Origin: Oikopleura dioica
Taxonomy: Eukaryota > Chordata > Appendicularia > Copelata > Oikopleuridae
Assembly: GCA_907165135.1 (NCBI GenBank)
Contig: OU015570.1
Coordinates: 992,001 to 1,056,000 of the forward strand
DNA length: 64,000 nucleotides
Reading direction: 5' to 3'
Both the position numbers and the translations under genes were made by a program. Shown one piece after another: positions 21,112 through 32,281 of the stretch (position 1 is the stretch's first letter; each line of letters opens with the position of its first letter). The notes beneath the pieces are model-generated. The model worked only from the letters and a program-made list of their open reading frames with translations. It made no database searches and was not told the origin of the DNA.

Positions 21112-21804
21112 CCGTGGTTTACCATTTTAAGAGCGTTTTTTGGATGACAGGCCTCGCTCAAATCGCTCTTATATTGGAAATTTTTCAATCAAGGTAGGAT
21201 GACAGTGGTGTGTTGTTCCCGGTGTCAACCTTGTGTTCTGCAATTACAATAAAAAAAGATCCGATGTTTTCTTTACGATTTCATCGTCGATTATGATCAT
21301 CTGAACATCAAGGAGGAAGATCTAGTGAACAAAGCGAACGAAATCTTCATGAATATGAATCCAGCAATCTTCAAGCGCTCTTGGATCAATACTGGGCTGA
21401 TCAAGGAGGAAGAATTCGAAGGAGCTGTTAAAGATTTTGAGGACTTGGATGTTTTGGAAAGTTTGCTGGAGAAAGAAGACGAGGAAGAGCTGGTCGAGCA
21501 TTTTCTGGCGCTTCAAATCGATAAAACACGAGCCGCGACCCCGATGGAGATTGAAGAGGAACCTCAAGTTCAAGAGATAGAGAGTGCCGACACTGCGAAT
21601 GATTCGACTTCAAAATGGCCAGAAAAACAGTCGAAGATTTCAAAATTTTTAAATAAATGATTCACTGTAAGTCTGAAAATTTTTTGATTATTAATAAAAA
21701 TCTTCGAAAACACTCTTAAACTGGAATTTTGGCAGATGACAACATTTTCAAAATATACGCAAAAACGCTCTTAAAGTGGGCGCTCTTAAAACGGAAAACC
21801 ACGG
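21112..21804 (+). mobile_element. TA-flanked DNA transposon, CCGTGG family, copy 1
   Basis: 693 bp, TIRs CCGTGGTTTNCCATTTTAAG, TA on both sides (21110-21111, 21805-21806). The right arm has two direct TTTAAGAGCG motifs, then TTGTCATC, then a third; the left arm has one motif, then GGATGACAG, then an inverted motif. It splits the accessory ORF of the second gypsy copy, whose frame resumes on the far side. It encodes a transposase C-terminal piece. Confidence 0.85.
21263..21660 (+). pseudogene. C-terminal fragment of a DNA-transposon transposase
   Basis: The frame is open from about 21263 to TGA 21658-21660, about 130 codons: an a-helical segment (KANEIFMNMNPAIFKRSW), then a long acidic region and a basic tail. 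This layout resembles the C terminus of pogo/Tigger transposases, but no catalytic residues remain. A homologous piece is in the copy at 36836-38685. Assignment rests on context and the TA site. Confidence 0.5.
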
Positions 21805-21806
21805 TA

Positions 21807-22460
21807 ATTTCATCGAGTCCATTTTGTCCATAAGCAGCTATTGTGGTAAGAGGATCGTTTTCCATATGATTGTCAGCATCAACAGGCGGCTGTCGAGCAA
21901 AATCAACCGGAACGTAGTTGATTTGAGAGGTTTCGATGAACTGTATTTCTTTACGAGCCGAGGTGTTTGTTGGTGAGTCTCTCAACAAAGGTGCTTCAAG
22001 AGGTCGTGAATTATGAAGCTGACCTCAGATTTCAGAATTCGTAGATCGGTGATTTCGATATTTTCAAGTCTTTTCCAAACAGATCTTTGTTTTGCCCATT
22101 TCCTTGCATATTCGGAGACAATCGAATTTCTTGTTTCAGAATTCTATCTTTGTGCGGTGAGTATGAGGCTTTTGCAGGAAAAGATGAGGAGACACTTCAG
22201 ATTACTGTCGATCGTGCTGAGATTGAGCGATTTGAGTCAAGATTTGGAACCAATACTTCGATTTACTTCGATACTTCGATTTCTTCGAGAAGCTCTCTTA
22301 TTACTAGAGTTTTCTCACAAATGATTTCTTCCACAATTTGTATTTTTATTCCCATGACAAAATTCAGCGCGAATTGTTGATATCTTCATTTTATGCAGCA
22401 TCTCTGAAGGTGGAAAATATCTGTTTCAAGATTTGTCGGCATTCTTCATTGGGTACAATT
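21807..22460 (-). pseudogene. Decayed gypsy accessory ORF
   Basis: Related to the ORF at 9168-9850. An upstream segment with VWKRLENIEITDLRILKSEV matches DKLNFSDLKEVELLSNV in position and pattern. A downstream segment in the -1 frame has PLEAPLLRDS against QPPEAPLNNS. Upstream parts carry stops. The C terminus continues beyond the inserted element at 21111-21040. Confidence 0.5.
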
Positions 22461-23073
22461 TCTTTCAGGATCTAAGCACTTTTCATCTCAATAATTTCCG
22501 GACTTTCTCTTCTTGCAACTTGAAACAATAAGATTTGTGACTCGCGTGGTTGATCCGGAAGCTTCGTATCTTTTTAGTGAGATCATTTTCGGCTTCGGCT
22601 TGTTTCAGTCCGTGCGTTTCCATTTCCACGGTGGGGGATCAGGGATGTGACGACGGGTCCCTTTTGTCCTGGCGCGGGAGATTTACGAGCGTTGCAGCGC
22701 GCCGAGCTGTTTTCCCTGTTTGAACAGCAATTTTCATTGATTAGTATTCTCGATTGCGGAGCAGCGTGAGTTTTTCGAAAACCAAGTGAGCAATTTAGCA
22801 TTTGTGAGCAAACGAGCAGTTTTCTCTTTCCTCTTTTCTTTCCCCCCTTTCAGAAGAAGGACATTCGCATCGTTCCATTCGAGCTGGGAGAATGCGTTAA
22901 GACTATTTTTCGAATACGGTGATTTGGCAACTGCACACATTGCAAACATCTGCGGAATAACGGCGCAAGGTTAAGAATAGCGGTGCAAGTAGAGGGCGCC
23001 AGTAACTTGAATATAATGAGCTTCAAAATCGGCGGTGAGCAGCTTTAAAAGAATATGCTTCGCTGATTGAGAG

Positions 23074-23333
23074 GACAATTCAATAAGCATTAATATTGTC
23101 CATGAGCAACTTGAGAAGAATCAGCTTATTTGATTAAGAGGACGACTCCATGAGCGTAAAAATCGTCTGTGAGCTTAATTGTTGCTTGATTGTTAGAGTA
23201 GACGATCCCATGAACGTCATAATCGTCTTTGATTATGAATTTAGCAGACGGTCCCATGAGCGAGCAGAAACGTCTTTGAACAATTTGATCTCGATCGTTT
23301 GAGCAGATGAATCTTCGAGCGAGCAGAATCATC
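23074..23333 (-). other. Array of five covarying hairpins
   Basis: Units at 23074-23100, 23141-23167, 23201-23227, 23247-23274 and 23306-23333. The arms are GACAA/TTGTC, GACGA/TCGTC, GACGA/TCGTC, GACG/CGTC and GATGA/TCATC, around a loop close to CCATGAGCG. The paired bases at positions 3 and 4 change together, as expected for a selected RNA stem. Spacing is 46-67 bp. Confidence 0.65.
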
Positions 23334-23535
23334 CTTGAGTAACTTGATTATGAATTATCTGAATGTGACAAAGCAACTGCACGCATTGCTTCACATCTTT
23401 AGAGGAGTGGACTAAGGTTCAGATAAGCGTTGTCCATCGTGTGCGCAATTGATAAACACATTAGCTGGGTACATTACTGGTACCCACATTCAAGAGAGTG
23501 AGCGAACGGGGGTACCGGTACCCACATGACCACCT

Positions 23536-23612
23536 ACAACCGCGCCCAGCTCGGGCGACTTCCTTCAAGTGCCAACTTGATTCATCGGGAAAATAAAGAC
23601 AGTAAATCCCTA
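23536..23612 (-). repeat. 3' end fragment of a Penelope-like element
   Basis: CGCGCCCAGCTCGGGCGACT through GTAAATCCCTATA is nearly identical to the terminal sequence of the Penelope-like element at 28970-29495 once the insertion there is ignored. It is about 75 bp long, so probably a strongly truncated copy. Confidence 0.6.
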
Positions 23613-25300
23613 TACTATCTCCCTCCTTTGTCAGAAAAGAGCAGATTTGGGAGGAAGTGTTGTAGGATAAGGCCAGAGCGGCTTTGAACAGGCGAAAATC
23701 GAAACAGAAAAAAATGTATTAGGAGCTGGTTGAAGCCGAGCAATCGGCTCTAGAGTCTAGACGCCAGGTCAATCAAAGTCAGGCCGAATTCGAGACAGAG
23801 CAACGCAGTAAGTGTCCAGTTGGGTTTGATTTGGTCGCAGCGAGGATCAAGTCAGGAGCTGCCCTGATGCAGAAGACGAGGAGTACTTGCTCTATGAATC
23901 ATAGACAATGATAGTGATGTGTCTTTGCTGTCCTGTCGAGAGGAAATTAAATCTAACCTCACGTGAGACACTTTTTCTTTCGACACTCATTAATGGAGTC
24001 TATTATTATCGCCAATTCTGTGCGATTTCCGCTCGATTGATTTCAAAATTTTCTTGGTTCTGGTGACATGTTCTTGGTGGCATGTTATCCTTGCGTGCCA
24101 AAGCAATGTCGGATTATTTTCAACCCTTTCTTTCCCTCTTCTCTGGGGTTTTCTATTTTACGTTGTATGAATTCACGACTTCCCGTTCGTTCAAAGTTAG
24201 TCTCGTGGCGGTCCGAGCTGATTATGTGTTGTGAGGTTTTGCCGTTGATCTAAACGCATTTGTGTTCTTTTATTCGAGTTCTTTTCGCTCGTGAAATTCT
24301 TTTCAAAAACATATTATGGTCAACTCAGCCTTTCGTTGCCAACAATTTTCGTCATAAAATCAAATATAAATTTCGTGGAATCTGTCAATCATTTTAACAT
24401 TACTCCTTGTTACACCGATGGAGTTTGATAAGTTGGACCATGGAAAAGTTGGCGTTTCAAACGCGGCTCAACCAAAGTTCGCATTTTATTTACCGGTTAT
24501 GTCATTTTTCCGTGAAAATCGTCAACTGCCAGTTGATGAGTGTCGGAATCATTGAATGTTCCGCACCTGAATGCTCCAGTCTTTTCCATGTCGACTGTAT
24601 TTTTAATTTCGGGTTCATTTGTCCCATAACCCCTAGGATATAAGCAAACCGTTCTATTTGTTCGGTGACTTGCAGGTTATTCTAGGGTCATTGTCAATCT
24701 TTATCGCGGCTCGCCTGCCAGGTGAGCCTATTGTTTCTCGGCGGGAGCCTGTTGGTAGGCAATATTTGAACTTGGCTGGCCCCTGGAGGCGCAGATTTTG
24801 GGTTTTTACTGTTTATAAGGGTGGTGGCATGGAATGTGAAGGAAATTGAAAAAAAAAACGTGTAAGAAATAACTGGCCAGTTGTCAGTTTGAGTGTTTTT
24901 TTTTTCTTGATAATGAAACTTCACGTTCCGACTTTCACTCAACAACAATTAGCTCTAATGAGCTACAAAGAGCGCTCTAGATATCGTCTACAAGAGATGG
25001 AGGCAGAAAAACGTTCGGTCATCGTGTCCGATAATCATGTGAATTGAGTCTGGGGATATATTTGGGGAGTCATAAATTTGGAAAGTATAAAATCTAAAGG
25101 AAATACTAGCGCGTCGAATTTTGACGTGAAAAATTTTCCATCTCCAGTTTTGCTGGTTAATGGCCTAATAAATAGTGTTGAAAAAGAAATTTGAAATCGA
25201 AAAATGTGCTCTTAAAAGTAGAATTTTTCAAAGTAGTAATTATAATTATTTGAACTTCCTAAAATCCCTCTATTCGGACTGAAGTGAAATATCGTTAAAA
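23613..25300. other. Unassigned region, possible decayed element
   Basis: A frame without ATG at about 23735-23910 (plus) encodes a Q/E-rich peptide. One from ATG 24914 encodes about 44 residues (MKLHVPTFTQQQLALM..). I cannot assign either. They may be remnants of the retroelement whose pol pieces lie to the right. Confidence 0.3.
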
Positions 25301-25303
25301 CGG

Positions 25304-25582
25304 ATGCTATCGAACTTTACCTTGATTTACTCGCGGTTTTGGCAAGCAATTCGAGAAGGCGATGTTTCTGAAAAGTTTCTAGACGAGCTTAAATTTAAAA
25401 CCGGCAGGGGCGGCCTCAAGCAACTTGTTGTTGAGTTTTGGAGTAACTTGACAAGTCGGGAATTGACATTCAGAGAGGGAGCTGCTCTCGTCTCGGAGAC
25501 ACGATTTTATTTCAAAAAATTTATCAAGGGGCCATCAGGGATTGCTTGTGGTTCAACACCAGCCGTTCCAAAATATCTTTAG
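25304..25582 (+). CDS. Hypothetical 92-residue frame
   Basis: Starts MLSNFTLIYSRFW and is mixed a-helical with charged residues. No domain recognised. It borders the gypsy remnant on the opposite strand and may be chance or a decayed element gene. Confidence 0.25.
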   Translation: MLSNFTLIYSRFWQAIREGDVSEKFLDELKFKTGRGGLKQLVVEFWSNLTSRELTFREGAALVSETRFYFKKFIKGPSGIACGSTPAVPKYL

Positions 25583-25813
25583 GTCCGAAGCTCATTTAGG
25601 AATAATTTTGTTTTCGAGGGACGGAACGGTTTTACTAATCTTCTAAAGGGGCGATATTTCAATAGTTTCAGTGGGTATTTTTTTTCAGTTGTTATCTTCC
25701 AGGGCGTTCATTCCCTTAACAGATGTCAATACGTTTTCCAATGCGAATACCGTCGGTGCGCTCTTTCCCCAAAGAGATGCATTGGAACTTACCTTTAGTT
25801 GATGCGTTTTCTC

Positions 25814-28085
25814 TCACGAAGGCCTGACCGCCGGTTCTGGCGTGGTTCCTCTGCCTGTCGTGCCGGTAATTTTACGTTTCATTCCGTTTAAGTGAATTTT
25901 ACGTACCTCGGATGCGCATCCTTCCTTTTCTTCGACAATTTGGGGAGTTGCGACAGGCCGAATGTTGCTCCTGTGCGCAATACATTGTCGTCTTGGGTAG
26001 AGATCAGACGCAAGAAGGTAAGTGTAAACGTCTAAACGCTTCGAGACTGTGAGCCACCCTTTCCAGTTTCGAAAGAGCTTTGACTCCCCTGGGGCCCTTT
26101 GGCGTTTCATCAGCACAGTTGTCCCAGGACGAAGAACAGTTTTGTCTTCGGGTCGCACGTCCCGCGTCTCCTCCGCTGTCTGGGCTGTCTGAAGGGACAG
26201 CGCGCGAATCATCGCCCGACCTGCCTTGGCTTGAGCATCGCTTCTGACTTCGAATATTCCAGTGGACAACCTGGCCGGTATAGTCCTAGGAACTTTTTCC
26301 AAGGCAAGTGGGAGAGGTATGGTAAATCGGTTTGCAGCTTTCAACTCACTGCGGTTGTTTAGCCATACAGAGACGCCCAGGGGATCGGAAGCTGTGGAGA
26401 CAGTAAAGGTTAGCTGCTCCCGTAACGCTCGGTCCTCCGTCTGGTCGACTGGTGCCTGGACTTCTTATATTGTCCAGTCCATTACTCGTTCAGCTTTCTT
26501 TACTTCGAATAGTCTGGTTGTTTTCTTACGGAGGAGCCTAATGCTTTTTCCGTCGATTTGTATCTTGCTCTGTGAGATTTTGATCGTTCTGTTCGTCAAT
26601 TCTGGCAGCCCGATGATAATAACATGGGCGACCCTTTGTTACTCGATAAAACGCTGGCGCTTTTTAACTAGTTACTCAATAAAACTGTGGCGGGCGGCCC
26701 TCTGTTAATCGGTAAAACGATGGCGCGGCGAAAAAATTTAATCGATAAAACGATGGCACGCTTGTAAATCGAGGCGCGGGGCTCTCTGGCGTGACGTCAT
26801 CGGAGGAATCTCTTGCTGGAAGATAGATAAGTTGAAGACATGCTCTTTGAACACACGAAAATGCTCCTAGCCCAGGCTGGGGACATGAAGCTCTATGGAT
26901 AGGCTATTGGGCTGATTGATTTTCTTGGCAATTGATTCTTGACTTCAAATCTTAAGGTAAAATGAGTAAAAGTGACTTCGTAACATATTGGTTAAAAGTA
27001 AGTAAGTAGTAATAACCTACAAGCATCACTTTCACTTTATTAAAATAGAATTGGCTAAGTAAACCGGTTTAACATCAATTTCGACGCTTTTATCTGAATT
27101 TCTTATGAAGTTCCTGAATATAAAACGCTACGATCTGTTTAAAATACAAAAATTAACATTACATTAAAATAATGTAATTATGTTTTTGGCGTTTTTTCTT
27201 ATAAATTACTTTGTGAATCTAGACTATTGAAGCCTGTTTCCTGACCTTATTACACAGAAATCTGTCTCAACTCAGGCCCTGAGCAGGAAAAACAGGCATG
27301 TCTTTAGTCAGGGACAGGGACAGAAACAGGGTTTCGAGATTTTAATCCCAATTTTTGACAGCTACACAGGACAGGGCCAAAAAACCGGAAACAGGTCCTG
27401 TCTAAGGATTTTAGACAGGTCAGGATGCCGAGCCCAGCACAGCTCAGTTTGCCGAGCTAAGAGCTCACGTCAGTGATTTCTGAAATTTCCTGCTCAGCTC
27501 AGCTCAATTCAATGATTTTCTGAGAGAACCATTTCAGCTCCCATGTGAGAAAATGTAACAATAAACCCTTGTAAATGTGGGTCTTCTAACATATTCGCCT
27601 AGTTGAGTGGTTAGTGATATCCCTTAGTTGGTGGCGGGCGCGGGCTCGATTCCCCTTTTCCATTATTTTTTCAGCAAGAGTCCTCCGATGACGTCATGCA
27701 AGAGAGCCCCGCGCCTCGATTAACAAGGGTGCCATCGTTTTACCGATTATATTTTTTGTGCTGCGCCATCGTTTTATTGAGTAACTAACTCAAAAGCGCC
27801 AGCGTTTTATCGAGTAACAAAGGGTCGCCCATGTTAAGTGTTTTAACGTTCCTGACTACGGCGAATTTAACTTTCCCAAAATCGATTTTTGTTCGTTTTC
27901 GTGTCCGAGTTTGAAAGAGAGTTCGATTTCTCCCAGGACCTCCAGCTCTTCTCCGCCTGCTCCTTGCAAATTCGCTGTCTGTTTCAGGAGTTGACGTTTT
28001 TCGAAAATGCTGGAAATTTTTGGAAAAGTGCTTCGCTCAGGACGCTAATGCAAGCACCCGTGTTGATAAAGCCGGGGTTTTGATA
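25814..28085 (-). pseudogene. pol: Gypsy pol remnant: protease fused to integrase GPY tail
   Basis: On the minus strand, 28085-27837 reads a protease-like segment (KPGFINTGACISVLSEALF, with INTG in place of DTG), then a frameshift, then KVKFAVVRNV. After the inserted element it resumes at 26619 with IIIGLPELTNRTIKI, the ILG motif of retropepsin. From 26344 a long frame runs to 25814 and contains a GPY-like integrase C terminus (FRNWKGWLTVSKRLDVYTYL..HRSNIRP). RT, RNase H and the integrase core are missing, so a large internal deletion joins protease to the integrase tail. Confidence 0.7.
26622..27834. mobile_element. TIR element inserted in a gypsy protease, TA target
   Basis: 1213 bp with TIRs of about 200 bp starting ACATGGGCGACCCTTTGTTA. 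TA lies on both sides (26620-26621, 27835-27836). The arms carry repeated GATAAAACGNTGGCGC motifs and a GATGACGTCAT core block. No transposase frame in the interior. The flanking protease reading resumes across it. Confidence 0.8.
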
Positions 28086-28194
28086 TTCTTATTTCAGTCG
28101 TTCAATATTTTCCAGTTCTTGTCACGGAATAACACATGTTTGCATTTCGCTTCATTTTCGGCGGAGATTTTCTTTTTAACGTATAGCTGTAGTT

Positions 28195-28808
28195 AATTGT
28201 TGTTTGTATGGTTTGAGTGTCAGTTTCAAAGACTTAACTCTCGCACTAATATCGACATAATAATGCTCTTGCTCAGCATTTGGCTGGTCGTTGGGTGATC
28301 ACGACAATGCGGACTAGTTGGTTTCCGTGCCAGTCTTGCTTATGCCGGTCATTTCTTTCGATTTTGTTTTTAATCGGGTACCTATTGTGCTCACCTGTAA
28401 GCGTCGTTTGTGCGCAGCAGTTTATTGCAGGGCTGGATAATTTGAAATCAACACAAATCTCAACACCCATATTTCGGAAATTCAGCCATCCTGATTGGTC
28501 AATAGGGCCGTTTTGGGGTGTTGAGATTTGTGTTGATTTCAAATTATCCAGCCCTGGTTTATAGAGTCGCTGTTGTTGTTTGTATAGTTTGAGTGTCAGT
28601 TTCAAAGACTTAACTCTCGCACCAATATCGGCATAATAATGCGCTTGCTCAGCATTTGGCTGGTCGTTAGGTGATCACGACAATGCGGACTAGTTGGTTT
28701 CCGTGCCAGTCTTGCTTGTGCTGGTCGTTTCTTTCGATTTTTAATCGGGCACCTATTGTGCTTACCTGTCTGCGTCGTTTATGCGCAGCAGTTTTTAGAG
28801 TCGCTGTT
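28195..28808. repeat. Tandem direct duplication of a ~243-bp unit
   Basis: 28195-28567 (with a 128-bp insertion) and 28568-28808 are about 95% identical by eye, e.g. CTCAGCATTTGGCTGGTCG and GGACTAGTTGGTTTCCGTGC occur in both. It lies just beyond the 3' end of the Penelope-like element and may belong to it. Open frames here are not convincing. Confidence 0.75.
28428..28555. mobile_element. 128-bp hAT-type MITE
   Basis: TIRs CAGGGCTGGATAATTTGAAA, flanked by GTTTATTG (28420-28427) and GTTTATAG (28556-28563), an 8-bp duplication with one change. The sister duplicate at 28568-28808 lacks it, which gives the empty site. Confidence 0.85.
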
Positions 28809-29002
28809 CTTAAACACTTCTGACACCATTGCAGAGGTTTACTCTCTATATAATAAACTATCAAACTTTCATAGTATTGTAATTTATTTGGTCAGTGGCT
28901 AATTTGGAAAATTGCTGCTCGTGGACTAGTGACAGCCGGTTATATAGTGAGCTCAAGTGCTCTTGAGAAGCGCCGCGCCCAGCTCGGGCGACTTCCTTCA
29001 AG

Positions 29003-29443
29003 GGGTGACGGCGGGAGTGAGTCTTTGTAAAGACTGAGTCTTTTTGTAAAGACTCATTCCCGCCGTCACCGCGCGGTAACGGCGGGAGTGAGTCTTTGTT
29101 CTAGAAACTTTTTCAACTTGAAAATATAGTCGAAGCGGTAAACGTATAACCTGTTTTATCAATGAATTTCCTCTAAGACAAGCGCGGAGCGCACAGACGG
29201 TCAGAAAATGGTTTGAAATGTCATTTTCACTGACTTTTAGGTTATTCCTTCATGTTCAATAAGAAACTGATGAAAAGAAATGATTCAGAAGAAATAACAA
29301 ATTTTTTTCTAGAGACGTAAACAATTGTTCGAAAAAGACTCAGTCTTTTATTTTTCTAAAAAAAAGACTCACTGCCCGAAGAAAAAGACTGAGTCTTTGC
29401 GCGAAGACTCAGTCTTTACAAAGACTCACTCCAGCCGTCAACC
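29003..29443. mobile_element. Foldback element with 8-bp TSD
   Basis: Ends GGGTGACGGCGGGAGTGAGT and, reversed, GGTTGACGGCTGGAGTGAGT. CCTTCAAG lies on both sides (28995-29002, 29444-29451). The interior repeats AAAGACTCAGTCTTT-type words. The homologous sequence at 23536-23612 has a single CCTTCAAG and no insert, confirming the boundaries. The 8-bp site suggests hAT. Confidence 0.88.
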
Positions 29444-29496
29444 CCTTCAAGTGCCAACTTGATTCATCGGGAAAATAAAGACAGTAAATCCCTATA

Positions 29497-30762
29497 CAGT
29501 GAAACCCCAACTTAAGGCCAAGCAACTTAAGGCCACTTTTTTGAAAAAACCCAAAAATATGTCATCCGAAAAAAATCCAACTTAAGGGATCCTCCCCCGG
29601 AATCGGCAACTTTCACTTGAAATAACTTTCGTTTGGCCTTATGGATTAATATAATTCGAATTGCATATAGAAGTTTAAATGTTGATTGCAATTCGCAAGT
29701 AGCTCATTTGGAATTGTCAAACATGCACTCAGGGGCTCTTGAAAAATTCGAATTTTCGAAAAACGCCTTTAAGGGGTATTTTCAACGCGAAATAACTTTT
29801 TATTGGGCTTTTGCTTTGCTCTCAAGCCTTCAAGATCAGAAAAAATGGACGCTAATCTAAATTTGCAAGTAGCTTCAGCATGATTCATCAAGTTATAAAA
29901 ATTTTTTCCCATTAAAAACTTTTCAAGCCCATTTATGCTAATTTTTGGCATCGAATTGCTCTCTAGCGGCAAATAACGGCCGAGAAATTTTGTGCGGTCA
30001 TTATATTCTTAATCTGTAGATTCTGAGCTTTCTATAGACCCCTTATTTGTCTATTTTCGATGACATTGAAAAGTCGAAAAAATTACGATTTTCACGCTAA
30101 GTACAATTTACATGCATTTTTGCAATTTTCGAAGGCCAAAATTTTGGGTTAAGATATTTGTTAGGGGTACTATAATACATAAAAATGATCCTCAGATAAC
30201 GAGGAATCTAAATATGCGACAAAATGACCCGTTATTAAGATTTGAAATTCCGGGGGAGGACCCCTTAAGGCCACTTTTTTTCCATTTTTATTCACAGTAA
30301 GTAAATCGCAGGAAAACAGGCGAGAAATGGGGAAGATAAGATATTTTTCGTAAAAAATTTCTTGGAATTTCTTTCAAATATGTTATAAAGAAACTTTTAT
30401 AATTGAAACTGTCTGTTGGCATGATAATAACGAGAAAAATATTTTAAATTTTGATTCATCAAGGAAAAATTAAAACCGTGAAATTTGAGTTTACAGGCCT
30501 GCAAAGCGGCTTTGCCAAAGCCTGTGAAACCCGTAAAACAGGATCTGTTCCTGTGTTTTTTATCCTGTCCTGTTTCCTGTTTCGAAAATGGGCCAAAAAA
30601 TAAAATGTTCCTGTGTACAGGATTCCGAGGCCAGATTCAGTCCCTTGCTCCAGAAATAGAAAATTTTAGCGTCATCCAACTTAGTTGGAGAATCACCCAA
30701 CTTAAGGCCACTTTTCAAATTAGCTGTCATCCAAAAAGTGGCCTTAAGTTTGGGTTTCACTG
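29497..30762. mobile_element. TA-flanked pogo/Tigger-type element, CTTAAGGCCA family
   Basis: 1266 bp; TIRs CAGTGAAACCCCAACTTAAG and CAGTGAAACCCAAACTTAAG; TA on both sides (29495-29496, 30763-30764). The left arm has two direct CTTAAGGCCA motifs, ATGTCATCC, then a third; the right arm has GGATGACAG and an inverted motif. No transposase frame. It cuts the Penelope-like ORF close to its C terminus. Confidence 0.88.
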
Positions 30763-32000
30763 TATATTTAAATCGCGATTCTGGATTATTTTGCGTATAT
30801 TTCTCATTAAATCCTGTCTTAAAATCATCGCAATCCTTTGTGTGAGAAAATATAGCTGTATCTTTGGAAGGTTGACGATGATCTCGGATTCTCATGCTCT
30901 GGGATTCCGACTCTCCAATATACTCTCGGCCGCACCAACATTTAAATGAGTACACCACATTTATGGCCTTCTCAAATTCCGTCTTCGGCAGTAGACTGGA
31001 GATAATCGTATAACGCATCGTTACAGTTCTTCATGCCGTATGTTAGTTGAACTGGGGCAAAAAGACGGATATAACCCTACGCAGTTCACTTGTAATTCTC
31101 GAAACCCTTTGACTAGTGAATGGGATGCAAAGTGTAGAGTTCCCTTCGGGGAATTCACTTTTTTCAAGCTTGCAGTCTTTTTTGTCCGTTTTGCCCTCTT
31201 TCACTACTCTGACTACATCACGAATAATTTCTAGGGGATATTCTTGGGCGAGATATTTCTGTTCTATCTCTCCGAACTCATCGTCTAGAGTTTTTTGACA
31301 AGAGTTTTTGTAAATTGATCTTTTAAATTCTGATAAAAGAATTCCCTTTTTCAAAGACACCGGAGCAGTATCTTTTACGAAATTAATGGGAACTGTGTGT
31401 TTACGATTACTGCGAATTTGAAGGATATTTAATTCTGACGGATAAATTATATAATCAAGAAATTCAATACTACATGTATTTGGGGAAGATCTTTCAACTG
31501 TTACTTTCAGACTTTCGTGTAGATTTTGAAAAATATTGTTGACTTCTTCGAGACAACCACGTTTTAAAACCCAATTGTATCATCGAGAAAGCGTTTATAA
31601 CAAAAAATTACTTTTCGATCAATTAAATCTTTAATTTTATCTTTTTCAAGAACATTTAGATAAAAATTTGCCAGCTTCGGGCTAATACAGTATTAGCTAC
31701 TGTCACCCATACTGAGTCCAGAAATTTGCTTAAAATATTTATCAAAACAATAAAATGAGGTGAGTCGCGTTAGAACAGAATTCAAAATTGGCCGAAGAAT
31801 ACTTTTTGGAATTGGTTTTAGTAATTTGTTTTTATCATCTCGATATCTAGGCAAAATTTTTGCTGGTGAATTTTCTTCATAAATATACTTTATCAATAAT
31901 TCAATCAGATGCATAGTGCTGATTGAAGGATGCATTTTTGCAAATTGAAACTAGCATAATCAATTTCCTTGTGATCAAAATTTTTGCTAATGAACCAATC
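30763..32000 (-). pseudogene. Penelope-like RT plus GIY-YIG endonuclease, broken
   Basis: In order on the minus strand: an RT segment with KYFKQISGLSMGDSS (31935-31693, the MGS-type turn of RT), a catalytic-like CYKRFLDDTIG in another frame (~31610-31570), a thumb/linker segment (31360-31043), and a GIY-YIG module (31018-30790: VVYSFKCWCGREYIGESESQ..RIRDH..FSHTKDC). RT plus C-terminal GIY-YIG is the hallmark of Penelope-like elements. Frameshifts and stops separate the parts, so it is inactive. Confidence 0.8.
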
Positions 32001-32281
32001 ACTAAATTCTTTTGATCCCTTGAGAGTGTAATCACACTTCAAGTGATCAAGGAATTTTCCCAAAAATTTTTTGAAAATTTTCGCTAACCGTATTCCTTGC
32101 CGAAACGATAGGCCTCATATTAAAATCCTATTCAAACGATGACTTATGAGTTTAAGCTAAGCCATAAGCGATTTATACTAGAAACAGGTTTATTAAAATT
32201 GAAAAATTTTTGTCAACATATTTTTCCAGTGTTCTTAAATTTTTTGCATTTCAAGAACATCATCTTCTACTGGATCTTTCG

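Larger units (their letters stand above)
20621..23470 (-). mobile_element. 3' half of a second gypsy copy
   Basis: On the minus strand, reading from right to left, the order is: conserved block (to 23334), hairpin array, accessory ORF remnant, purine tract and LTR. This is the same order as in 8543-10450. gag and pol are absent. It is interrupted by the TA-flanked element 21112-21804. The nucleotide match to the first element is clear only in 23280-23470; elsewhere the relation is by gene order and short protein motifs. Confidence 0.7.
28850..32200 (-). mobile_element. Penelope-like element with nested insertions
   Basis: On the minus strand the coding part (32000-30763) is followed, after the pogo-type element 29497-30762, by the last codons and a 3' UTR (29495-28870) that is itself split by the foldback at 29003-29443. 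The 5' end is unclear. A matching 3' fragment exists at 23536-23612. Confidence 0.75.
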
